Part shown: piece by piece, positions 28,830 to 37,521 of the stretch
How the letters are laid out: each line of letters begins with the position of its first letter
How positions within the stretch are numbered: position 1 is the first letter of the stretch
NCBI GenBank assembly: GCA_902562425.1
Contig: CACETF010000001.1
Span: forward strand, 1-64,000
Length of the DNA: 64,000 bases
From: Porticoccaceae bacterium
GTDB taxonomy: Bacteria; Pseudomonadota; Gammaproteobacteria; Pseudomonadales; Porticoccaceae
Reading direction: 5' to 3'
Position numbers and translations under genes: made by a program
Notes under the pieces: model-generated
Seen by the model: only the letters and a program-made list of their open reading frames with translations
Database searches by the model: none
Told to the model about the DNA's origin: nothing

Positions 28830-28905
28830 CGAAAGCCTGTTTTGACCAAATATCTTTGAAGACTTGCTGCCGAGTTGTGGTTACTTTCGATTCTTGCTTG
28901 TGGCC

Positions 28906-29280
28906 TTAGGATTTGGCGTCGCTATTTTGCGGGTTTACGTAAATTAATAGAAGTCTTTTAAATCGCTTGAACTTTCGTATCCAACTATTTTTGTAAACAC
29001 TCATGGCACCGGTTCTCACCGTTAGCACGACACGCCCTATAATGTTCTCAGTGTTCTGAGCGGTTGAACAACATGTGGAACGCTCTGATGGGTTGTCCCC
29101 AATTAGCGTGCAACTCCCATCTCCGAGTGAATTAATTCTTTTCACAACTCGTCCAAATCTAGGGAGATTCAACACTACTATGTCTCCAGCCCTTATTTTT
29201 TTTTTACAAGTGACTAGAATGTCATTATTTGAAAGGGTCGGGTACATGCTGTCACCCGTTACTCTAAAAATCTTAGGCAT
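28906..29280 (-). CDS. sodX: Nickel-type superoxide dismutase maturation protease
   Basis: S26/S24-type serine peptidase of 124 residues, expected to remove the NiSOD propeptide and expose the nickel-binding N-terminal His. GDSMYPTL holds the nucleophilic Ser, and RVVKRI the general-base Lys. There is no membrane anchor, unlike signal peptidase I. The ATG at 29280 overlaps the sodN stop (ATGCCTAA), so it is translationally coupled; the frame extends one codon upstream to a TTG. A basic C-terminal extension (IRKFKRFKRLLL) is present. Assignment rests on motifs plus position next to sodN. Confidence 0.88.
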   Translation of the reverse strand: MPKIFRVTGDSMYPTLSNNDILVTCKKKIRAGDIVVLNLPRFGRVVKRINSLGDGSCTLIGDNPSERSTCCSTAQNTENIIGRVVLTVRTGAMSVYKNSWIRKFKRFKRLLLIYVNPQNSDAKS

Positions 29281-29743
29281 CAACTAAAACGGGCTGTACC
29301 ATTTCCAATGATGGCGGGTATGGAGCCACAACCCTTCGAATACTTATGTCTTTACTAAGCCAAAATATCTCCGCGAATTCATTCAACTGCGACAATAAAT
29401 TTAGGCCGTCCTGCCTATTACTGCCCTGCTTACATTTTGAGGCCGCCATCATAATTGAGTGCGACAGGGAGTGAATATTTGGGAATTTCTCGATTTGCGG
29501 CGCTTTGAAATAGTCTCCCCATATTGTCACAACCTCATGCTTCACTTCAGCGGCATGAACTTCTTTTTGTGAGGTCAGACGTGATATTTGAGCGACTTCA
29601 TCAGTACTGCCACCGCCACTTACTTCGGCCATTAAATCCATCAACCTTACAATGCTTATTGAGGCAATCTGAGCCACCGTCGGGTCATAAATTTTACAGG
29701 GAATATCGCAATGTGCTTTTACAATCGGAATTTTGAACATCAT
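29273..29743 (-). CDS. sodN: Nickel superoxide dismutase
   Basis: Cytoplasmic hexameric NiSOD, which disproportionates superoxide. The nickel hook follows a short propeptide: MMFKIPIVKA^HCDIPCKIYDP. His-1, Cys-2 and Cys-6 of the hook are all present. The position after Cys-6 is Lys, where the well-known Streptomyces enzyme has Gly (HCDLPCGVYDP). The remaining chain is the expected four-helix bundle, total 156 residues. Two ATGs in tandem open the frame. It is the middle gene of a three-gene operon with the maturation protease. Confidence 0.93.
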   Translation of the reverse strand: MMFKIPIVKAHCDIPCKIYDPTVAQIASISIVRLMDLMAEVSGGGSTDEVAQISRLTSQKEVHAAEVKHEVVTIWGDYFKAPQIEKFPNIHSLSHSIMMAASKCKQGSNRQDGLNLLSQLNEFAEIFWLSKDISIRRVVAPYPPSLEMVQPVLVDA

Positions 29744-29761
29744 TTTTCTCGCATTTTGGAG

Positions 29762-29998
29762 TTAGAGGGATTTTACTCTTTTATGACTGGACTTTTTAAT
29801 TAACAGGGGCCTCACTGCTCTTTTTGAGCGACTTCGCTCAGATATATAACCTGCCACAGCCATTAAGAAAGACGTTACGACTAGTAAAAAAATACTAGGC
29901 CCGCTAAACACATGGGTATGAAGATGAACTGCGGGGTGAGCTACAGCAGCAGTATTAAATGCGAATACCGCATAAAAGGTGGTCAATAGCCTCATCAT
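29762..29998 (-). CDS. His-rich single-pass membrane microprotein upstream of sodN
   Basis: 78 residues with a strong SD (AAGGAG 6 nt before tandem ATGs), 18 nt upstream of sodN. It has a signal-like N-terminus (TTFYAVFAFNTAAVA), then HPAVHLHTHVF with four His in nine residues, one membrane helix (SIFLLVVTSFLMAVAGYI) and a highly basic tail. If the signal is cleaved at AVA^H, the mature protein would begin with His-Pro-Ala-Val-His. Topology and position suggest metal binding or nickel supply for SodN; this is inference. Family not recognised. Confidence 0.7.
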   Translation of the reverse strand: MMRLLTTFYAVFAFNTAAVAHPAVHLHTHVFSGPSIFLLVVTSFLMAVAGYISERSRSKRAVRPLLIKKSSHKRVKSL

Positions 29999-30347
29999 TA
30001 TATCTCCTTACATTCATGTTCCTAGCTATTGAAAACAGATCTACGGCTGCTATTGCGGTCACCTAGCTACTAATACAAATATTTTCTTAGCTAGTACTTT
30101 TACGACACAGCTCATCGATACAGATTAATATCAGTTTAGATAAGTCTCTAAAAAAGATCAATAATGCTTCGCGTCGTTTTTGCTAACTTCGGTCGCTTTG
30201 ATAATGCAAAACGTGTAATTTGATTCCTGAATATTTTTTTGGGCGATTATCGAAGCGATATGATTACCACAAAGCTGCGATGCAGTAATGTATTTAGCGA
30301 CTTTCAATCAATTGAATGATACGCTTTGTTCTGATGAACTTTGGTTA
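29999..30347. promoter_or_regulatory. Divergent control region between the NiSOD operon and the ABC-importer operon
   Basis: About 350 AT-rich bases that should hold both promoters. It contains three copies of a TAGCTA core, at 30021-30030 (cctagctatt), 30062-30070 (cctagctac) and 30087-30094 (ttagctag). They may be regulator half-sites or chance. No Fur-like box was recognised. An in-frame ATG at 30288 precedes the chosen SBP start. Confidence 0.35.
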
Positions 30348-32525
30348 ATGATTAATTTTACGAGTGTCCAAGTGTCCTCAAGAGTAGTTTTAGTTACTTC
30401 CTTTTTAATGGCAGTTTCAGTTGGATGTGCTGATAAAAATGGTAATTGGAATAATCCCCATGCACCTGAAAAGGAAAACATCCGAGTCATGTACTCAGTA
30501 TTCACTTCCCCGCCTAAAAATTTAGATCCTGTGCGCACATATAATCTTGATGAGGCGACTTTAATTGATCAAATTTATGAGCCTCCGCTTGAGTACCATT
30601 ATTTAAAGCGTCCTTATCAACTTAAGCCATTGACTCTGAAGGAGTTACCGAAATTAGAGTATCTAAATGCCGATGGAGCAATCGTGTCAGAGGAGTCAGA
30701 GTATGTAGCATATTCGCGGTACACGTTTGAGCTCAAAGAAGGGATCCGATATCAACCACATCCTGCATTTGCTGTAAATGATTTTGGTCAACCGTATTAT
30801 TCTTTTTCCAATGAATCTTCAGCGAAAAAATATAGGGTTTTGGCCGACTTCAAGCGTGTCGGTACAAAAGAACTAGTTGCCAGCGACTACATTTATCAAA
30901 TAAAACGTATGGCGGACCCGAGGTTGCAATTCCCCATCTGGGATATCATGTCTAATTACCTGGTTGGCATGAAAGATTTGCGCAAGCAGCTTGTTCAAGC
31001 TCGTAGGGACAATCCAAAGGTTTGGCTAAATTTGGATACCTTTTCGCTCGATGGTGTCAAGGAAATAGATCAGCATACATTTCAAATAACGCTGCATAAA
31101 AAGTATCCGCAATTTAAGTATTGGTTGGCATTCCACTTTTTTTCGCCTATCCCAATGGAGCTAGATCGGTTTTATAATCTTCCCGGACAACAAGAAAAAA
31201 ATATTAGTCTTGCTTTTCACCCTGTTGGAACAGGAGCATTTATGATGACTAAACATGATGCGAGCAGTGAGATTATTCTGGAGAAAAATCCAAATTTTAG
31301 CGCACAGTATTATCCCTACGAGGGGGAGATGAAGGACGAATCGATTGGATTACTTATGGACTCCGGGAAACCACTACCCTTTTTAGACAAAATCATCTTT
31401 CGCCTAGAAAAAGAGGCGATACCGATATGGACAAAATTTTTGCAAGGGTACTATGATCGATCGGGAATCGGTAGTGATAGCTTTGACCAAGCGGTGGATA
31501 TGAGCGTTGATGGTATAGCGCTTACTGATGAAATGCAGAGAAAAGGTATCAGCCTGAATATGACAGTAGAACCTGCTACCTATTACTTGGGGTTTAATAT
31601 GCTTGATCCCGTAGTAGGAGGGTATTCGGAGCAGCAAAAGAAATTGAGGAATGCGATTGCTATTGCTTATGATGAGCAAGAACAGATTTCTATTTTTCGC
31701 AATGGTCGAGGTGAGATAGCAATGAGCCCATTACCACCCGGAATATTTGGATATCAGAGTGGAGAGCGGGGGTTAGACAAGAAAGTTTTTGATTGGGTGG
31801 ATGGTAAACCAGTTCGGAAGCCGATTGAAATAGCAACTCGATTATTAAGCGAAGCTGGCTACCCGGGGGGGAGGGATCGGATTACTGGAAAACCTCTAGT
31901 GCTGAATTTGGATACAACGAAGAACTCTGGTGACGCAGCACGTCAGAATTGGTTAATTAAGCAGTTTAATAAGCTAGGCATACAACTTAATATACGTGCT
32001 ACAGATTATAATCGTTTTCAGGATAAGATGGAGAGTGCCAAAGCACAGATGTTTTTCTGGGGTTGGTTTGCGGATTATCCAGATCCTGAAAATTTCTTGT
32101 TTCTGCTTTACGGCCCTAACAGCAGAACTGGAAGTGGTGGCTCAGGCGTGAACTCTACCAATTACAATAATCAGAGATTTAACGAACTATTTAATCAAAT
32201 GAAAGTAATGTCAAATTCACCCAAGCGTTTGCAAATTATAGGGGAAATGTTAGAGATATATAGGAAAGATAGGCCGTGGGCATCAAGTTTTCATCCGACG
32301 ACCTTTATCTTGAATAACGCTTGGGTAAAAAACTTCAAGCCTCATGGGATATCACAAGTCACCTTGAAATATCAGGATATAGATATAGAGCTTCGAGAAA
32401 AACGTAGGGATGAATGGAACAAACCAGTGGTGTGGCCTTTATGGCTGTTTGCATCTCTCTGCTTCCTTGTCGTTCTCCCCGGTTATCTTGCATACAGGCG
32501 TAGGCAGACACAGAAAGTCATTTAA
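30348..32525 (+). CDS. Peptide/oligopeptide ABC transporter substrate-binding lipoprotein (SBP family 5)
   Basis: Extracytoplasmic binding component of a Dpp/Opp/Yej-type importer, about 725 residues. I chose the internal ATG at 30348, which places a lipoprotein signal (VVLVTSFLMAVSVGC) at the N-terminus; the frame opens 20 codons earlier. Family-5 features include an early PKNLDPVRTYNLDEA..DQIYEPP, a MFFWGWFADYPDPENFLFL block and a long two-lobed body. Unusually, the C-terminus carries a membrane helix (WPLWLFASLCFLVVLPGYLAY) followed by RRRQ. The protein may thus be tied to the inner membrane at both ends. First gene of a five-gene operon. Confidence 0.88.
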   Translation: MINFTSVQVSSRVVLVTSFLMAVSVGCADKNGNWNNPHAPEKENIRVMYSVFTSPPKNLDPVRTYNLDEATLIDQIYEPPLEYHYLKRPYQLKPLTLKELPKLEYLNADGAIVSEESEYVAYSRYTFELKEGIRYQPHPAFAVNDFGQPYYSFSNESSAKKYRVLADFKRVGTKELVASDYIYQIKRMADPRLQFPIWDIMSNYLVGMKDLRKQLVQARRDNPKVWLNLDTFSLDGVKEIDQHTFQITLHKKYPQFKYWLAFHFFSPIPMELDRFYNLPGQQEKNISLAFHPVGTGAFMMTKHDASSEIILEKNPNFSAQYYPYEGEMKDESIGLLMDSGKPLPFLDKIIFRLEKEAIPIWTKFLQGYYDRSGIGSDSFDQAVDMSVDGIALTDEMQRKGISLNMTVEPATYYLGFNMLDPVVGGYSEQQKKLRNAIAIAYDEQEQISIFRNGRGEIAMSPLPPGIFGYQSGERGLDKKVFDWVDGKPVRKPIEIATRLLSEAGYPGGRDRITGKPLVLNLDTTKNSGDAARQNWLIKQFNKLGIQLNIRATDYNRFQDKMESAKAQMFFWGWFADYPDPENFLFLLYGPNSRTGSGGSGVNSTNYNNQRFNELFNQMKVMSNSPKRLQIIGEMLEIYRKDRPWASSFHPTTFILNNAWVKNFKPHGISQVTLKYQDIDIELREKRRDEWNKPVVWPLWLFASLCFLVVLPGYLAYRRRQTQKVI

Positions 32526-32527
32526 TT

Positions 32528-33505
32528 ATGTGGTCTTATATTTTTAGGAGAAGTTTTTATGCGCTGCCGATACTCATCGGTGTGAATTTTTTCACTTTTG
32601 CTTTATTTTTTTTGATCAATTCTCCGGATCAAATGGCTCAGGCGCAGCTTGGTATCAAGCATATCTCTCCAGAGGCAGTTCATGAGTGGAAAAAGGCTCG
32701 TGGATATGACTTGCCACTTTTTGTAAACGATGAGAGGAATGGATTCGATACCGTTACTGAAACTATTTTTTTTGAAAAATCAGTTCGATTGTTTATTTTT
32801 GATTTCGGAAAAACTGATGAAGGGCGAGTTATCTTAGACGAGATTAAGAAACGGATGTGGCCAAGTTTGGCGGTCGCGCTTCCGGTGTTTCTGGTTGGAC
32901 TAGCAGTCTCAATTTTTGTTTCTCTGATTGTTGTTATGTTTCGGGCAAGCTTATTCGAATTTTCTGTGATGGTTGTTTGCGTGGCAATGTTCTCTATTTC
33001 CTCTATGTTTTACATAATAGGTGGGCAATTTCTTTTCGGTAAGCTCTGGAGCTTGGTGCCTGTCTCGGGTTTTGTCGCAGATATAGGTGCGCTAAAGTTC
33101 CTTGTCTTACCTATCATAATTGGCGTAATTTCAGGATTTGGTGGCGGTGTAAGAATCTATCGAATTATTTTCCTTGAAGAGGCGAATAAAGACTACATTC
33201 GTACCGCTCGGGCTAAGGGTGTTTCAGAATTAGCAATTTTATTCAGGCATTTATTCCCCAACGGCTTAATTCCAATCTTAACGGGTGTTGTTGTGGTAAT
33301 ACCCACGTTATTTTTAGGGAGTTTGGTGACCGAATCTTTCTTTGGAATCCCAGGGTTGGGCAGTTTCACGATCGATGGCATAAGGGCACAGGATTTTTCC
33401 ATTGTAAGATCAATGGTGTTTTTGAGCTCGGTGCTTTATATCTTGGGCTTACTACTAACAGATATCTCTTACACTATAGCTGATCCTAGAGTGAGGCTTA
33501 CTTGA
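32528..33505 (+). CDS. Peptide-type ABC transporter permease (DppB/YejB type)
   Basis: Inner-membrane channel subunit, 325 residues, starting 2 nt after the SBP stop. N-terminal MWSYIFRRSFYALPILIGVNFFTFALFF is the classical DppB opening. The ATPase-contacting EAA loop is EEANKDYIRTARAKGVSELAILFRHLFPNGLIP. The end VTESFFGIPGLGSF.IDGI is also typical. The stop overlaps the next TTG start in a TTGA junction. Confidence 0.92.
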   Translation: MWSYIFRRSFYALPILIGVNFFTFALFFLINSPDQMAQAQLGIKHISPEAVHEWKKARGYDLPLFVNDERNGFDTVTETIFFEKSVRLFIFDFGKTDEGRVILDEIKKRMWPSLAVALPVFLVGLAVSIFVSLIVVMFRASLFEFSVMVVCVAMFSISSMFYIIGGQFLFGKLWSLVPVSGFVADIGALKFLVLPIIIGVISGFGGGVRIYRIIFLEEANKDYIRTARAKGVSELAILFRHLFPNGLIPILTGVVVVIPTLFLGSLVTESFFGIPGLGSFTIDGIRAQDFSIVRSMVFLSSVLYILGLLLTDISYTIADPRVRLT

Positions 33506-34884
33506 TAAAACCAATTGTTTTGTGGAGTGACATTTTCATTTTTCTGCTTGTTCTGGGACTTGTGGGTTTGTTTACATACCTAAAGCCTAGTTCTGAAACT
33601 CAAGCTAATTGGAGGAAGGTATTTGAGAGCAGACTCGGGTTTTGTACTTTTATGATTCTTTGTCTTTATATTTTTATCGCCTTGCTAGACTCTCTCCATT
33701 TCCAGAAACCGCTACCCTCTACTGAGGAAAGTTCTCAGGTTTTCTACAGTAATGAGGTTCTTAGCATTCTTGATCTAATACATGTCGGTATGCTCGATAA
33801 AGAAGAAAAAACATATTCCGCGCCCTTCGCGATGTATTCTTATTCAAAAGAGAATATGTTTTCTGATTCAGGGCAGTTATATAGGGATTTTCCGCGGCTA
33901 ATCCATGGTGGTAGTCACTTGCGAGATGATTCTGAACGTATGAAAGATATTGTTAGCAAGACGCTGTTTGCGCTTTTTAAGGGCATCATTATTAGTAGTA
34001 TTTTGATTGGTAGCATTCTACTAATTCGACGAACATATTTTTATGGGACCTTTCTCCCTGTCAATTCTGCCTGTCTATTGCTTGGAATCATTGTGACGGG
34101 TTGGATTTGGGTGGTGGAGTTGGGAGCTTACTATCATATTTTGGGAACCAACAAAGTGGGCGCAGATGTCCTCTATCAAGCTATTAAATCTATTCGCACC
34201 GGAATTTTGCTTGGGACTCTAGCTGCTTTGTTTGCAGTGCCTTTTGCCATTGTATTTGGAATTTCGGCGGGTTATTTTAAAGGAAAAGTCGATGATGCAA
34301 TTCAATATTTATATACAACGTTGAGTTCTATACCGGATGTCTTATTAATTGCGGCTGCTGTTCTAGTTATCGACGTGTACATCGAAAATCATACAGACCA
34401 GTTTAATTTGCTTATATACCGTGCCGATTTTAAATTTTTAGCACTCTGTGCAATTTTCGGGTTAACAAGTTGGACAGGCTTATGTCGGTTGTTGCGTGCA
34501 GAAACATTAAAGGTAAGTCAATTGGATTATGTAAATGCAGCTCGTGCATTTGGAGTAAGTCATACTGGTGTTATTACTCGACATATTTTGCCAAATGTAA
34601 TGCATTTGGTGATTATTTCAACGGTTTTAAATTTTAGTGGCTTCGTCCTCGCTGAATCGGTGCTAGCGTATATCGGAGTTGGTGTGGACGCGTCAATGAA
34701 TAGTTGGGGCAATATGATAAATTCTGCCAGACAAGAGTTATCACGCGATCCCGCTGTTTGGTGGTCAATACTTTCGGCCTTTGTTTTCATGTTTATATTA
34801 GTGTTGTCTGCGAACTTATTTTCCGACAAGGTTCGTGATGCTTTTGATCCACGAGGGTTGCGAAGAATGAGACTTGACCTTTGA
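33502..34884 (+). CDS. Peptide-type ABC transporter permease (DppC/YejE type), N-terminally extended
   Basis: Second channel subunit, 460 residues, which is much longer than the usual DppC of about 300. The extra N-terminal 200 residues contain additional membrane helices and a periplasmic loop rich in aromatic residues. The core permease follows, with EAA loop LKVSQLDYVNAARAFGVSHTGVITRHILPN. TTG start with GAGG 7 nt upstream, overlapping the DppB-type stop (TTGA). Confidence 0.9.
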   Translation: MIKPIVLWSDIFIFLLVLGLVGLFTYLKPSSETQANWRKVFESRLGFCTFMILCLYIFIALLDSLHFQKPLPSTEESSQVFYSNEVLSILDLIHVGMLDKEEKTYSAPFAMYSYSKENMFSDSGQLYRDFPRLIHGGSHLRDDSERMKDIVSKTLFALFKGIIISSILIGSILLIRRTYFYGTFLPVNSACLLLGIIVTGWIWVVELGAYYHILGTNKVGADVLYQAIKSIRTGILLGTLAALFAVPFAIVFGISAGYFKGKVDDAIQYLYTTLSSIPDVLLIAAAVLVIDVYIENHTDQFNLLIYRADFKFLALCAIFGLTSWTGLCRLLRAETLKVSQLDYVNAARAFGVSHTGVITRHILPNVMHLVIISTVLNFSGFVLAESVLAYIGVGVDASMNSWGNMINSARQELSRDPAVWWSILSAFVFMFILVLSANLFSDKVRDAFDPRGLRRMRLDL

Positions 34885-36506
34885 TAAAGCCTATCTTAGA
34901 AGTAAATAATTTAAAAATAGGCAGCAAAAATGTCGAAACAACTCTTGTTGACGGGATATCTTTTGTGCTGAATCCTGGAGAAGTCCTGGCATTGGTGGGA
35001 GAGTCAGGGTCTGGGAAGTCTATCACAGCTTTGTCTATTATGAGGCTATTACCAAACTCCCTCTTTGTGACAGAGGGTAATGTTATGTTAGAGGCCAAAA
35101 ATCTCTTTCGTCTCACTGAAAAGCAGATGAATGACATTCGTGGGCGACGTGTGGCTATGATTTTTCAAGAGCCTCAAACGTCTCTAAACCCAGTTCAAAC
35201 AATCGGGCATCAGATTTTTGAGGCACTGAGACTGCATAGAGAACTATCCTTCAAAGAGGCTGAATCTGAGGTGGTAGGTTTACTCCTTGAGGTGGGGTTG
35301 CCAGAAGCGGAAAGCAGAGTTAAATGGTACCCACACCAGTTGTCTGGTGGACAAATACAGCGAGTGATGATTGCTATTGCCCTTGCGTCTGATCCGAAGT
35401 TACTTGTCGCTGATGAGCCAACAACTGCGCTTGATGTAACCGTTCAAAAACAAATTTTAGAGCTTCTCTTAAAGTTGAAGTCTGAACGAGACCTTTCTAT
35501 CTTGTTTATAACACATGACTTGAATGTTGTAGCAGATTTTGCTGACCGGGTTGCAGTCATGCATCACGGAAAACTAGTTGAAATTGCAGCGAGCGGTGAT
35601 TTTTTTAACACGGCATCTCATCCCTATAGTCAAAAGCTGCTTAGCTGCATGCCTAGTGGAAAAAATTTCCTACCCAAAAAGACAAGCACATCATTATTAA
35701 GGGTGAATAATTTACATGTTTGGTTCCCTCAGAGATGCGGAATTCTTCAACGTGTTTCCGGATATACCAAGGCCGTGGATGGGATCAGTTTTGAAATTAA
35801 TAAGGGCGAAACATTAGCTTTGGTTGGGGAGTCAGGATGTGGAAAAACTACCACTGGTAGGGCTATCCTTAGACTCTGCTCGATGACAAAAGGACAAATA
35901 AGTTACGAAAATTTAGTGATACAAAGTTTATCGAACCACGAGTATCGACGTTTTAGGAGAAAAATACAGATAATCTTTCAAGATCCTTACTCTTCGATGA
36001 ACCCGCGCATGACGGTAGGTAATATTATTCAAGAGGGCATGCGGGCTCTGACATACGAAATTCCCAAAAAGATACGCGATAGGTATTTATGCGAGATCCT
36101 TGATCGCGTTGGCTTGTCAGAAGGACACCTGTCTAGGTATCCCCACGAGTTTTCAGGGGGACAACGTCAAAGAATAGCTATTGCGAGAGCGCTCGTGGTG
36201 AAGCCAAGACTAATAATTTGTGATGAACCCACAAGCGCGCTTGATGTTGCTCTTCGCTCTGAGGTGTTAGCTTTGCTTCGCGAGTTGCAGGTGGAATATG
36301 ACATTTCCTATTTATTTATCACGCATGATCTATCATTAATTCCCTCTTTTGCGCACAACGTTGCAGTCATGAAAGATGGAAAAATTGTGGAGCAAGGAGC
36401 TGCCGAAGATATACTCTTTCATTGTGAACATGAATATAGTCGTAAACTGGTCGATTCCGCTCCTAACCTTGCAACCAAAATAGAGAGTATTGCTAATAAT
36501 GAGTAA
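34881..36506 (+). CDS. Peptide-type ABC transporter ATPase, two nucleotide-binding domains fused (YejF/DppDF type)
   Basis: 541-residue cytoplasmic ATPase. First domain: Walker A GESGSGKS, signature LSGGQIQR, Walker B LLVADEPTTALD. Second domain: GESGCGKT, FSGGQRQR, LIICDEPTSALD. Both have the switch His (LFITHDL). The linker and C-terminus resemble oligopeptide-transport ATPases. TTG start in a TTGA overlap with the permease; the stop overlaps the following gene by 8 nt, so all five genes are likely one transcript. Confidence 0.94.
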   Translation: MIKPILEVNNLKIGSKNVETTLVDGISFVLNPGEVLALVGESGSGKSITALSIMRLLPNSLFVTEGNVMLEAKNLFRLTEKQMNDIRGRRVAMIFQEPQTSLNPVQTIGHQIFEALRLHRELSFKEAESEVVGLLLEVGLPEAESRVKWYPHQLSGGQIQRVMIAIALASDPKLLVADEPTTALDVTVQKQILELLLKLKSERDLSILFITHDLNVVADFADRVAVMHHGKLVEIAASGDFFNTASHPYSQKLLSCMPSGKNFLPKKTSTSLLRVNNLHVWFPQRCGILQRVSGYTKAVDGISFEINKGETLALVGESGCGKTTTGRAILRLCSMTKGQISYENLVIQSLSNHEYRRFRRKIQIIFQDPYSSMNPRMTVGNIIQEGMRALTYEIPKKIRDRYLCEILDRVGLSEGHLSRYPHEFSGGQRQRIAIARALVVKPRLIICDEPTSALDVALRSEVLALLRELQVEYDISYLFITHDLSLIPSFAHNVAVMKDGKIVEQGAAEDILFHCEHEYSRKLVDSAPNLATKIESIANNE

Positions 36507-37521
36507 CACGTCGTTTTTGTTTAAAATTTATGCAAAGAATACCGTAATTACTTTTCTTCTTTGTTTAACCATCTTGTTGTTAGCGAGCTGTTCGGATGAA
36601 AAAAACACCGTTTTGTTTAACTCAAGTTGTTTAGACGTTGAGAAAGCTATTCGCTCTAGAAAAATACCAAGTGGAGAATTTCAGTATGGTGACGATAGAT
36701 TTTATCCTGATGAGAGACCAGTGAGTCAAGAGGTGGTGTCAGCTTTTGAGATTGATACTACAGAGGTGACCAACCAACAATTTAAGAGGTTTGTTGAAGC
36801 GACGGGGTACGTCACGGATGCAGAGAAGGGCTTATCCGAGCAACAATTCCCTGATTTACCCCCAGAGTTTCGCGTCCCGGGCTCAGTCGTATTCGTGCCA
36901 CCCACAAATCCTGATGTTACCACTGATGGAGATTGGTGGCGTTTTATTGCTGGAGCGAATTGGCGTAATCCTCAAGGACCTGATAGCTCCATTGAGGGGA
37001 TGGATAACTTTCCTGTTGTTCAGGTCACTTATTCGGATGCTGTAGCTTATGCCGACTGGGCAGGACGCCGTTTGCCCACGGAAATTGAATGGGAGTATGC
37101 TGCTCGTGGAGGCTTGGATGGAGCAAAGTTCACTTGGGGTAATCAGCCGCATGATGAGGGGAATTCTCGAGCAAACACGTGGCAAGGACAGTTTCCCTTC
37201 ATTAACGATGGTAGTGATGGCTATGTGGGTATCTCACCTGTGGGATGCTATGACCAAAATGGGTACGGCCTCTTCGATACTGCCGGAAATGTTTGGGAGT
37301 TAACCGAGAGCTCTTATCACTTCGACCGTCAAATGCCCTACCGAGAAACTGGATATGATCCGAGACAGCCGGGTGTTAGCCTCAAGACGATTAAAGGTGG
37401 ATCATTCTTGTGTGCCGACAATTATTGCAGGCGGTACAGACCCTCGGCGCGTCAGGGACAGGATGTTACGCTCGCGACCTCACACATAGGTTTTCGGACA
37501 GCTGCGGATGTCTCTATGTAA
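36499..37521 (+). CDS. Formylglycine-generating enzyme-type lipoprotein (SUMF1/FGE-sulfatase family)
   Basis: About 340 residues from the ATG at 36499, which overlaps the ATPase stop. N-terminal TFLLCLTILLLASC is a lipoprotein signal with lipobox LASC. The body has the SUMF1 fold marks RLPTEIEWEYAARGG, GLFDTAGNVWELTES and IGFRTA. In GGSFLCADNYCRRYRPSAR both cysteines of the copper-binding catalytic pair are present (C305 and C310), with the same spacing as in human FGE C336/C341. Most bacterial SUMF1 paralogues lack them, so this one may truly convert Cys to formylglycine. No sulfatase lies in the window; its substrate and its link to the importer are unknown. Confidence 0.87.
   Translation: MSNTSFLFKIYAKNTVITFLLCLTILLLASCSDEKNTVLFNSSCLDVEKAIRSRKIPSGEFQYGDDRFYPDERPVSQEVVSAFEIDTTEVTNQQFKRFVEATGYVTDAEKGLSEQQFPDLPPEFRVPGSVVFVPPTNPDVTTDGDWWRFIAGANWRNPQGPDSSIEGMDNFPVVQVTYSDAVAYADWAGRRLPTEIEWEYAARGGLDGAKFTWGNQPHDEGNSRANTWQGQFPFINDGSDGYVGISPVGCYDQNGYGLFDTAGNVWELTESSYHFDRQMPYRETGYDPRQPGVSLKTIKGGSFLCADNYCRRYRPSARQGQDVTLATSHIGFRTAADVSM

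Noticed and set aside
28906-29280. Signal peptidase I as an alternative for the sodX gene
   Set aside because: No membrane anchor, short length and coupling to sodN make the NiSOD maturation protease the better call.
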